This document shows, piece by piece, positions 26,362 to 34,167 of a DNA stretch of 64,000 bases (positions are counted from its first letter, which is position 1; each line of letters begins with the position of its first letter). The notes under the pieces are model-generated. The model searched no databases. It had not been told where the DNA came from and was given only the letters and a program-made list of their open reading frames with translations. Origin of the DNA: CAMYMQ01 sp963730305 (GTDB lineage Bacteria > Pseudomonadota > Alphaproteobacteria > Bin65); contig CAVSRB010000006.1 in the NCBI GenBank assembly GCA_963730305.1, forward strand, positions 124,001-188,000. Reading direction: 5' to 3'. The translations under genes were made by a program, and so were the position numbers.

Positions 26362-27295
26362 CTACCGCACCTTCAGGACGATGCGACCGCGGCTGATCGC
26401 CCCCGCCTCCATCAGCCGGTGCGCCTCGGCGCAGTCGGCCAGCGGCAGCACCTTGGCGACCTGGGGCCGAAGCACGCCCCGGCCGGCGAGGTCGAGGACT
26501 TTCGCCGTGAGGTCCGGCCGGTCCTCGATCTTCGCCTGAACGTCGCGCACCGCGTACTGGGCCGAGCGGTCCTCGAACGGGGCGGCGATCAGCCAGGCGA
26601 TCACACCGCCCTTGCGCAGCACGCCGTAGGCGGCCTCGTGCATCGCGCCGCCGACCAGGTCGAAGACGGCGTCGTAGCCTTCCAGGAGGTCGGCGAAATT
26701 CTCCCTGTCGTAGGCGATCACCGTGTCGGCGCCGAGCCCGGCGACATAGTCGGCGTTGCGGCTGTGGCAGGTCGCGGCGACGGTCGCGCCCAGAGTGCTT
26801 GGCGAGCTGGACCGACAGGCTGCCGATCGAGCCCGAGCCGCCGAGGATCAGCACCTTCTGCCCGGCCTCGACCCGCGCGGTCTCGACCAGGCCGATCCAG
26901 GCGCACACGCCGGCATGGATGATCGTCGTCGCCTCGACGAAGGACAGGTTGGCCGGCTTGGGCGCGATGTCGTGGCGGCCGCGCGCGACCAGCTCCGCCG
27001 CGCCGCCCTGCTCGACATGCTGGGTGACGAAGCAGACCTCGTCGCCGACCGTCGCGTAGTCGACCTTGGGCCCGACCGCGACCACCACACCGGCGCCGTC
27101 CCGCCCCGGCACGGTCGGCAGCTCGACCGGGAACAGGTGCTGGAGCATGCCGGACCGGACCTTCCAGTCGCCCGGCGCGACCGAGGCCGCGTGGACCGCG
27201 ATCAACACCTCGTCGTCGGCCGGGACGGGATCGGGAATGTCGGTATACGCCAGCACCTCGGGCCCGCCGTAGCGGGCGTACTGGACCGCCTTCAT
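26362..27295 (-). pseudogene. NADPH:quinone oxidoreductase-like zinc-independent MDR protein, frameshifted
   Basis: This is a medium-chain dehydrogenase/reductase of the quinone oxidoreductase type, about 310 residues if corrected. The N-terminal part (MKAVQYARYGGPEVL to GSGSIGSLSVQLAKH) is in one frame and the rest (GATVAATCHSRNADY to GRIVLKVR) in another. The switch is at about 26794, where CACTCTGGGC has one base too many; removing a T restores KHLGAT. The cofactor loop LGGSGSIGSLS is intact. Its ATG overlaps the stop of the upstream amidase gene (ATGA). The single-base nature of the lesion suggests sequence error or very recent inactivation. Confidence 0.82.
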
Positions 27296-28734
27296 GCCGT
27301 CGCCCCCACCAGTTCCGGCCAGGACAGGTCGGGGATCCGCTCGTGCCAGCCGGTCTCGTTCTGGTAGCGGTGCCCGGCGTTGAACAGGGCCGCCTCGGCG
27401 AAGGGCCGGCCGACGAGCTGGAAGCCGGCGGGCATGCCGTCGGCCTGGAAGCCGCAGGGAACCGTCAGCGCGGGCAGGCCGAGATAGCTGAAGACCCGGG
27501 TGCAGCGGCCGAAGGTGGCCATGATCTTGGCCGCCGATTCGCCCGAGGTCGGCGCGCAGTCGGCCATCGTCGGCGTGGCGTATTCGTAGACCGGCGTGAA
27601 CAGCAGGTCGGCTTGTGCGAAGACGGTGTCGAGCCAGTCCTGCAGGATCGGGCCGCGGAGGCGCAGCGCTTGCAGGTACTGCGGCGCCGAGACGAACATG
27701 CCGGCCTCCATCTCCTCGCGGATGCCGTAGTCGTAGTCGTGCGGCCGGGCCCGCATCCATTCGCCGTGGATTGACGCCGCCTCGGCCTTGGCGATGACCT
27801 GGGCGAGACGGAAGGGATGCTCGGGGTCGGGCACGGCGGTCTCGACCACCTCGGCGCCGAGCGACCGGAACGCGTCGAGCGCGTCGTCGAGCAGCGCCCG
27901 CACCCCGTCCTCGACCAGGTCGAAGAAATAGCGGGCCGGCACGGCGATGCGGCGGCCGGTCAACGGCGCGTCGAGCGCGGCGGCGTAGTCGGCGGTCGGC
28001 ACCGCCTCGGCGGCCGGGTCCAACGGGTCGGCCCCGGCGATCGTTGCCAGGATCAGCGCGGCGTCCTCGACGGTGCGGGCGAGCGGGCCGACCGTGTCGG
28101 CCGACCATGAGCGCGGCACCACGCCGAAACGGCTGACCCGGCCGTAGGTCGGGCGCAGGCCGACGAGGCCGTTGAAATGGGCCGGAATGCGGATCGATCC
28201 GCCGGTGTCCGAGCCGAGCGAGCCGAAGACCAGCCGCGCGGCGACCGCGGCGCCGGAGCCGCTCGACGAGCCGCCGGGCGTGCGTTCGATGTTCCACGGG
28301 TTGCGGCAGTCGCCGTAGTGGCGGTTGTGGCCGGTCGCCCCGGCGGCGAACTCGGACATGTTGAGCGCGCCGAGCTCGACCGCGCCGGCCGCGTCGAGGC
28401 GGGACAGCACGGTCGCGGTTTCCGCCGCCGGCTCGCCGCGCAGGATGATCGACCCGGCGGTGGTCACCCGGCCGGCGCGGTGGAACAAGTCCTTGTGGGC
28501 CAGCGGGATGCCGTCGAGCGGGCTCCGCGCCGCTCCCTGCGCGCGTCGGGCGTCGGCCTCCCCGGCGGCGGCGAGCGCGTGGTCGGCGTCGACGGTCAGG
28601 AAGGCGTTGAGATGGGGCTGGAGCCGGTCGATGCGGGCGAGGCAGGCCTCGGTCAGCGCCGTCGCCGTGACCGCACCAGCGCTCAGCAGACTGGCCGCGC
28701 CTGCCAGCGTTTCCAGCGCCGGGTCGCCGCTCAC
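27292..28734 (-). CDS. Amidase-signature (AtzE/GatA-type) amidohydrolase 2
   Basis: This 480-residue amidase-signature enzyme has catalytic Lys81 (LAHKDLF), cis-Ser in TPGGSSSGS (156-158) and nucleophile Ser180 in GSDTGGS. The GTG at 28734 overlaps the stop of the small AtzG-like gene (GTGA), and its own stop overlaps the quinone oxidoreductase start (ATGA), so all three are translationally coupled. It shares the family with the amidase at 11507 but differs strongly in the C-terminal substrate region. It probably hydrolyses an open-chain amide of the pathway. Confidence 0.88.
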   Translation of the reverse strand: MSGDPALETLAGAASLLSAGAVTATALTEACLARIDRLQPHLNAFLTVDADHALAAAGEADARRAQGAARSPLDGIPLAHKDLFHRAGRVTTAGSIILRGEPAAETATVLSRLDAAGAVELGALNMSEFAAGATGHNRHYGDCRNPWNIERTPGGSSSGSGAAVAARLVFGSLGSDTGGSIRIPAHFNGLVGLRPTYGRVSRFGVVPRSWSADTVGPLARTVEDAALILATIAGADPLDPAAEAVPTADYAAALDAPLTGRRIAVPARYFFDLVEDGVRALLDDALDAFRSLGAEVVETAVPDPEHPFRLAQVIAKAEAASIHGEWMRARPHDYDYGIREEMEAGMFVSAPQYLQALRLRGPILQDWLDTVFAQADLLFTPVYEYATPTMADCAPTSGESAAKIMATFGRCTRVFSYLGLPALTVPCGFQADGMPAGFQLVGRPFAEAALFNAGHRYQNETGWHERIPDLSWPELVGATA

Positions 28735-28955
28735 GGCTTGGCGCCCCGGACCAGGCCCCGGACTAGGACGCCGCGATGGGTCGCGACCGGCTCGGCGTCG
28801 AGCGGGGGCGGGCCGGCGGCGGCCAACGCCTCGGCGTAGCGGCCCAGCTCGGCCACGATCAGCGCCCGCCGTTCGGGGGCGAGCGGGTAGGCGGCCGCCT
28901 GTTCGGCCCAGGCGGCGAGCAGGGCTTCGGCCGCGTCGTCGGGACGCTCGGTCAT
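28731..28955 (-). CDS. AtzG-like small amidase subunit 2
   Basis: This is a 74-residue, Ala/Glu-rich helical protein. The segment YPLAPERRALIVAELGRYAEAL matches in spacing the AtzG/DUF4089 pattern seen at 12957, and the gene directly precedes and overlaps an amidase-signature gene in the same way. I infer a GatC/AtzG-like partner of the amidase at 27292. Similarity is weaker than for copy 1. Confidence 0.65.
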   Translation of the reverse strand: MTERPDDAAEALLAAWAEQAAAYPLAPERRALIVAELGRYAEALAAAGPPPLDAEPVATHRGVLVRGLVRGAKP

Positions 28956-29085
28956 CGCGCTCGTTCCGTGGTTTGCGGGCGAATAGCATGGCCGTGGTCC
29001 CGCGGTGGGTCAAACCCGATGCGCGCCGGATACCGTCATGCGGACGCCGGCGGAATCCGGACGGACTCCGGGCGTCTTCCGGCTG

Positions 29086-30552
29086 CTATCCGCCGATGAA
29101 GGGCAGCCAGGTGGCGATCCCCGGGAAGATGATGATCAGCGCGACCAGCAGGATCGCGCAGGCCATGAACGGGATCGCCGCCATGCAGATCTCGCCGAAC
29201 TTGGTGCCGGGCGGGGCGACGCCCTGCATGACGAACAGCAACAGTCCGAAGGGCGGTGTGGTGAAGCTGATCTCCATCGCCAGCAGCATGATGATGCCGA
29301 ACCAGATCAGCTTCGCGTCGGGGGCAAGGCCGAAGTCGAGCCCCTTGATGATCGGGAAGAAGATCGGGACGGTCAGCAGCATCATGGCGAGCTGGTCCAT
29401 GAACATGCCGAGCATCAACAGGATGCCGAACATGATCAGCAGCATGACGTAGCCGGAGACGTTGAAGCCGGCGACCCACTTGATCAGTGCGTTGCTGGCC
29501 TCCGAGGTCGCGAGAACGTTGGAGAACAGCGACGAGCCGAACAGGATCAGCAGCGCGATGGTCGTGACCCGGCCCGCGCCCCACAGCGACTTCCACAGCG
29601 CCCGGCCGAAGCGCGGCGCGAAGCGGCGGGCCTCGCCGAAAGCCTCGCGCGCGGCGGCCTCGGCGTCGGGCCGCCCGCGCCGCGCCCGGAAATAGAAGCC
29701 GCGGATCAGCGGCGCGATCAGCAGGTAGATCAGCGCCAGGATGATCACCCCGACCGACCCGTAGGCGGCCGATTCCGAGGGCGTCGCGATCCCCAGCATG
29801 ATCAGCATGATGACCAGGATGATGACCGACACCATCGGCAGCACGTCGAGGACGAACAGCATGATCCGTTCGCCCCACGGCACGTAGGCGACGTCGTAGC
29901 TCGGCGCGGCGTCGGGATCGAGGGTCGCGCGCGCGAAGATCAGGATCGCGTAGAAGCTGGCCAGGATCAGGCCCGGCAGCACGCCGGCGATCAGCAGCTT
30001 GCCGATGTCGAGCTCGGCCAGGGTGCCGAGGAAGACGGCGAGCGCCGAGGGCGGGATCAGCATGGCCAGGCCGCCGGTGCCCAGGATCGGGCCGATCGAC
30101 ATGCTCTTCTTGTAGCCGCGCTTGGTCATCTCCGGGACCATCAGCGTGCCCAGGAGCGCGGTCGAGCCCATCGACGAGCCCGACAGGGTGGCGAAGGCGG
30201 TGCCGCCGGCGACGGTGACGTAGGACAGCCGCGCCGGCACCTTGCCCATGAGCTGCTCGATCGCGTTGAACATCTTGTCGGCGAGGCCGGTATGGAAGAA
30301 CAGCTCGCCCATCAACAGGAACATCGGTATCGGCACGATCGCGAAGATCGCCATGTTGGCGTAGGCGTTGTCGGTGAGCTGGAAGACGCTGTCGAGCAGG
30401 CGCGCCTCGAACGGCCCGCCGCGGCGGGCGACGTAGATCAGGGTCAGCGCGACCGTGTTGACGGTGATGAATGAGATGCCCACCGGCATGCCGATGAACA
30501 TCAGGAACAGGATCGAGCCGAGCAGCAGCAGGAGCGTCCAGTACCACTCCAT
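29086..30552 (-). CDS. dctM: TRAP transporter large permease, DctM-like (system 2)
   Basis: This is a 488-residue DctM-type permease. Blocks VPIPMFLLMGELFFHTG, ATLSGSSMGSTALLGTLMVPEM and TTPPFGLLLFVMQGVAPPGT identify the family. Compared with system 1 it has an insertion of about 40 polar residues (around FRARRGRPDAEAAAREAF) in the middle cytoplasmic loop, the form seen in the longer DctM members. ATG at 30552 has GAGGGG eight bases upstream. It lies 34 bases after dctQ. Confidence 0.92.
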   Translation of the reverse strand: MEWYWTLLLLLGSILFLMFIGMPVGISFITVNTVALTLIYVARRGGPFEARLLDSVFQLTDNAYANMAIFAIVPIPMFLLMGELFFHTGLADKMFNAIEQLMGKVPARLSYVTVAGGTAFATLSGSSMGSTALLGTLMVPEMTKRGYKKSMSIGPILGTGGLAMLIPPSALAVFLGTLAELDIGKLLIAGVLPGLILASFYAILIFARATLDPDAAPSYDVAYVPWGERIMLFVLDVLPMVSVIILVIMLIMLGIATPSESAAYGSVGVIILALIYLLIAPLIRGFYFRARRGRPDAEAAAREAFGEARRFAPRFGRALWKSLWGAGRVTTIALLILFGSSLFSNVLATSEASNALIKWVAGFNVSGYVMLLIMFGILLMLGMFMDQLAMMLLTVPIFFPIIKGLDFGLAPDAKLIWFGIIMLLAMEISFTTPPFGLLLFVMQGVAPPGTKFGEICMAAIPFMACAILLVALIIIFPGIATWLPFIGG

Positions 30553-30586
30553 CAGTGGTCGCCCCTCATCGGCGGTCGCGCGCTCA

Positions 30587-31165
30587 TCAGCGGTCGCCCC
30601 GGGCGAGGTCGGCCTTGGTGTCCTCCAGCTCCTGCCGGTCGCTGGCGACGCCGGCCTGGCCGGTATGCATCGGCTCGGCAGTGAACAGGAAGCGGACGAA
30701 CTCGATGCCCATCAGCAGGAAGCCGATCGGGAAGGCGATCGTCGTGTACCAGCGCCGGATGTCGAGGTCGGCGCGCAGCTCGTCGTAGGTGTCGAACGCC
30801 AGGTGCTGTTGCAGCAGGATGAAGCCGTAATAGACCCAGACGAAGCAGACCAGCGCGCACAGCAACACGATCGTGCGCGACAGGATGGCGAGCAGGCGCT
30901 TGTGCTTGGAGATCGTCGCGGTGAGCAGCTCGAGATAGACGTGGCCGTGGTTGCGGATCAGCCAGGGCGAGCCCAGGAACAGGATGTAGATGAAGCCGAA
31001 CTCGATGAAGGTGTGGGTGTAGTGGCTGTATTCCCAGCCGAACGAGCGCCACACCGTCAGGTAGACGATCGCGAGCATGATCGCGCCGATGTACAGCGCG
31101 GCGACCGCCATCAGCAGCCACAGAAAGCCCCCGTAGAGCCGGTCGATCGTCTTGAGGAATTTCAC
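30587..31165 (-). CDS. dctQ: TRAP transporter small permease, DctQ-like (system 2)
   Basis: This 192-residue small permease has four hydrophobic segments, with LYGGFLWLLMAVAALYIGAIM at the N-terminus and the family block IEFGFIYILFLGSPWLIRNHGHVYLEL. It couples binding protein and large permease. ATG at 31165 lies about 25 bases after a strong hairpin separating it from dctP. The C-terminal 30 residues are charged and cytoplasmic. Confidence 0.9.
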   Translation of the reverse strand: MKFLKTIDRLYGGFLWLLMAVAALYIGAIMLAIVYLTVWRSFGWEYSHYTHTFIEFGFIYILFLGSPWLIRNHGHVYLELLTATISKHKRLLAILSRTIVLLCALVCFVWVYYGFILLQQHLAFDTYDELRADLDIRRWYTTIAFPIGFLLMGIEFVRFLFTAEPMHTGQAGVASDRQELEDTKADLARGDR

Positions 31166-31189
31166 CTGAGGTGTCGGTTGGAAGTGAAG

Positions 31190-31228
31190 CGGCCGGCCCC
31201 GGGCATGACGTGTGCCCGGGCGCCGGCC
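31190..31228 (-). terminator. Strong intercistronic hairpin between dctP and dctQ (system 2)
   Basis: A stem of about 16 bp with one bulged base (arms about 31190-31205 and 31212-31228) begins 17 bases after the dctP stop. Such hairpins commonly limit read-through or protect the dctP mRNA so that the binding protein exceeds the permeases. Confidence 0.55.
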
Positions 31229-31245
31229 GTATCGTCAGTTGGCGA

Positions 31246-32247
31246 CTACTGGATCCACAGGGAGCGCAGCTTGGCCGCGTTGGCCGGGCCGCGCTTGGTC
31301 TTCTTCAGCCGGGCGGTCATCCGCGCATAGGCCGAATCGACGGCCAGCTTGGAATAGAGCTTGGCGTTCGGGACCTGGATGAACTTCATACCGCCCTTGA
31401 TCAGCGCGACGCGCTCCTTCTTGGCGAGATCCTCGAGGATCTTCTCGTGCTCGCCTTCGGCCTTGATGACCATGTCCTGGAGGATCTTCTGCGACGCGGC
31501 GTCGAGGCTGCTCCACTTCTTCAGGTTGATCACCCAGCCGATGTCGGTGGCGTAGAATTCAGGCTCCAGGCCGTAGTTCAGGAACTTGTTCCACTTCAGG
31601 CCGATCAGGCCGGTCGTCGCCCAGGCGGCGGCGTCGATCACGCCCTTCTCGAGCGCCGCGTAGGCCGCGGTCGACGGCATCGGATGGGTCGACGCGCCGA
31701 GCGCCTTGAAGAAGGCGCCGTAGATCGGGTTGTCGCGCAGCTTGACGCCGGTGAAGTCGGGCAGGCCCTTCTTGTTGAACTTCGGCGGGTTCTTCAGATA
31801 GATGCGGAACCGGTTGCCCGCGGTCGTCCAGCCCAGATACTTGGCGTTGTAGTATTTCTGGTGAATCTGGTCGAGCAGCGCGATGCCGCCGTTGGCGCGC
31901 ACCTTGGCCGGCGTCGAGTTCGACGTCGACACCGCCTCGTTCTCCGGCAGCGCCCGGGCGTAGAAGGCGGCCGGGATGCACATCATGTCGATGCGGCCGG
32001 CGCGCAGCGCCGGGGGCTGCTGGAACATCTTGATCGAGTTGAAGGGCAGCTGGTTGATCGCGAACTTGCCCTTGGCGGCGGCGTTGATCTTGCCCGCGAG
32101 ATCCTTGCACAGCTTGGTGTAGGTCAGGAAATCCGGGAACGGGTAGGTCATGGTCAGCTTGACCTCCGCCGTGGCGGTCCCGGCGAGCATCAGGCCGGTC
32201 GTCGCGCCGACGAGCCCAAGGGTCTTGATCTTGTTTGTCAGGGTCAT
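31246..32247 (-). CDS. dctP: TRAP transporter periplasmic substrate-binding protein (system 2)
   Basis: This is a 333-residue DctP-family protein. The signal peptide covers residues 1-27 (cleavage near GTATA-EVK). Family blocks are GVKLRDNPIYGAFFKALGA, with the carboxylate-binding Arg, and STAAYAALEKGVIDAAAW. ATG at 32247 is chosen because GAGAGGACG precedes it and it begins the signal peptide; the frame remains open five codons further. It is the first gene of a P-Q-M operon and is preceded by the GTTCG-N4-CGAAC palindrome at 32284. The mature protein's match to system 1 is weak, so the ligands probably differ. Confidence 0.9.
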   Translation of the reverse strand: MTLTNKIKTLGLVGATTGLMLAGTATAEVKLTMTYPFPDFLTYTKLCKDLAGKINAAAKGKFAINQLPFNSIKMFQQPPALRAGRIDMMCIPAAFYARALPENEAVSTSNSTPAKVRANGGIALLDQIHQKYYNAKYLGWTTAGNRFRIYLKNPPKFNKKGLPDFTGVKLRDNPIYGAFFKALGASTHPMPSTAAYAALEKGVIDAAAWATTGLIGLKWNKFLNYGLEPEFYATDIGWVINLKKWSSLDAASQKILQDMVIKAEGEHEKILEDLAKKERVALIKGGMKFIQVPNAKLYSKLAVDSAYARMTARLKKTKRGPANAAKLRSLWIQ

Positions 32248-32283
32248 TTCACGTCCTCTCACTCTCCACTGTGGTCCGTTCTT

Positions 32284-32297
32284 GTTCGTTCTCGAAC
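32284..32297. promoter_or_regulatory. Palindrome GTTCG-TTCT-CGAAC upstream of TRAP system 2 (site C)
   Basis: This 5+4+5 palindrome lies 37 bases before the dctP-like ATG and has the same half-sites and spacing as sites A and B. It supports a shared regulator for both TRAP systems, though only the half-sites match. Confidence 0.4.
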
Positions 32298-32390
32298 GTT
32301 GAGCCTCTCTGCCTTTTACCGCAACTTCCCGGCGCTGGGAACAAGTGCGGTTGCGGGCCGGTGCGGCAACAAGCGTGATCGCCTACGGTG

Positions 32391-34139
32391 CTAGCCGGGC
32401 GCGCGGCGTTTCGCGCGCGCCGCGGCCGTGGCCGGGGCGTCGACGGCGCCGGCGGCGTCCAGGACCACGCCATAGTCGGTATCGGCCGCGGCCGGGGAGA
32501 CGTAGCCCTCGGCGACGTCGGCGGCGACCGCCTCGGCCGGGCGGGCCAGCGGGTCGCCGTGGCCGCCGCCGCCAGGCAAGTCGATGCGCAGCCGGTCGCC
32601 GGTCGGGATGATCTGGCGGCCCTTGGCGCGCAGCGGCGTGCCGTCGGCCCGCGCGACCCGTCCCGGCGCGCCGCCGTCGCCGGCCATCCGGCCGCGGGCG
32701 GGGTTGTCGACCCGGTCGAACATGGCGAAGACGGCGAAGGGCGCGCCGTCGCGGGTGCCGACCTCGACCGTCTGGCCGAGCCCGCCGCGGGCCGCCCCGG
32801 CGCCGCCCGAATCGGGGCGCAGCTCCTTCTTCCAGACCACCACCGGCGCGCGCGTCTCGACCGCTTCGACCGGCAGGGCGCGGACGCCGCTGGGGAAGGC
32901 GGTCGCCGACAGGCCATCGTCGGCGCTGCGTGCGCCCGAGCCGCCGCTGTTGAAGAACAGCACGTCGAAGCTGCGCGCCTCCGTATCGCGGTTGGCGCCG
33001 GGCGCGGCGCCGATCTCGGGCCCGCCGCGTGCCTGGATGCCCCAGATGCACGAGGCGCCCTCGGCCGGGATCGCCGCCTCGTCGATCTTGGCGAAGCAGC
33101 CGAGCACGACGTCGGGGAGGAACTGGCCGATGATGTGCCGGGCACAGACCGGCCGCGGCTTCTCGACGTTGAGGATGCAGCCCAGCGGCGCGCGCACCTC
33201 GATCGGCGCCAGCGACCCGGCGTTGTTGGGCACCTCGGGCGCGACCGCGGCGCGGACGCCGAAGGCGGAATAGGCGCGGGTGTAGTTCATTACCAGGTTG
33301 ATGCCGTGGGGGCTGGCCGGCGCGCTGCCGTCGTAGTCGATCACCACCCGGTCGTCTTCGACCGTCAGCGCGGCGTGCAGGGTCACCGGCGCGTCGTAGC
33401 CGTCCAAGGTCATCTCGTTGCGGTAGGTGCCGCGCGGCAGCTTGCCGATCGCCTCGACCATCGCCGCCCGCGACCGATCGACCACGAAGTCGGCGAGCGC
33501 GCCGAAGCCGATGTCGGGGAACTCGTCGAGCATCGCCGCCAGCCGCCGCTCGCCGAGCTGGTTGCAGGTGGCGTAGGAGCGGATGTCGCCCTCGACCTGC
33601 TTGGGCTGGCGGACGTTGGCGCGGACGATCTCGAACAGGTCCTCGTTGAACACGCCCTCGCGCGCCAGCCGCATCAGCGGGATGAACAGGCCCTCCTCGA
33701 AGATGGAGCGCCCGTCCGGCCCCTGGCCGAGGCCGCCGATGTCGACCTGGTGGCAGGTGCAGGCGAACAGGGCGACCGCTTCGGCCCCATCGCCGTCGGC
33801 GTGGAAGGCGGGCGAGACCACGGTGACGTCGTGGAGGTGGCCCGAGCTGAGCCACGGGTCGTTGGTGATGAAATGGTCGCCCGGCTTCATGTCGGTGACG
33901 GGGAACTTGTCGAGGAAGTGGACGACCGCCTCGGCCATCGAGTTGACGTGGCCGGGGGTGCCGGTCACCGCCTGGGCGATCATCCGGCCCTGGGTGTCGA
34001 ACACGCCGGCCGACAGGTCGCCGGCCTCGCTGACCGTCTCGCTGAACGCGGTCTTGATCAGCGAGCGCGCCTGCTCCTCGACGATCGCCATCAGGCGCGT
34101 CCACATCACCGGCAGGCGGATGGCGTCGGTGGCGCTCAT
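32391..34139 (-). CDS. hyuB: Hydantoinase B/oxoprolinase family protein (pair 3)
   Basis: This is a 582-residue HyuB-type subunit. ITNDPWLSSGHLHD and CHQVDIGG provide the metal-site residues, and LPGGGGHGDPLARP is the C-terminal family block. NDPW in place of NDPY resembles the branch containing several uncharacterised alphaproteobacterial HyuB proteins. It lies 28 bases after hyuA of the same pair. The 143-base gap behind it holds site C and the start of the TRAP operon. Confidence 0.9.
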   Translation of the reverse strand: MSATDAIRLPVMWTRLMAIVEEQARSLIKTAFSETVSEAGDLSAGVFDTQGRMIAQAVTGTPGHVNSMAEAVVHFLDKFPVTDMKPGDHFITNDPWLSSGHLHDVTVVSPAFHADGDGAEAVALFACTCHQVDIGGLGQGPDGRSIFEEGLFIPLMRLAREGVFNEDLFEIVRANVRQPKQVEGDIRSYATCNQLGERRLAAMLDEFPDIGFGALADFVVDRSRAAMVEAIGKLPRGTYRNEMTLDGYDAPVTLHAALTVEDDRVVIDYDGSAPASPHGINLVMNYTRAYSAFGVRAAVAPEVPNNAGSLAPIEVRAPLGCILNVEKPRPVCARHIIGQFLPDVVLGCFAKIDEAAIPAEGASCIWGIQARGGPEIGAAPGANRDTEARSFDVLFFNSGGSGARSADDGLSATAFPSGVRALPVEAVETRAPVVVWKKELRPDSGGAGAARGGLGQTVEVGTRDGAPFAVFAMFDRVDNPARGRMAGDGGAPGRVARADGTPLRAKGRQIIPTGDRLRIDLPGGGGHGDPLARPAEAVAADVAEGYVSPAAADTDYGVVLDAAGAVDAPATAAARAKRRAPG

Positions 34140-34167
34140 CGTCCCATTCCTGTCATGCCGTCCCCCG

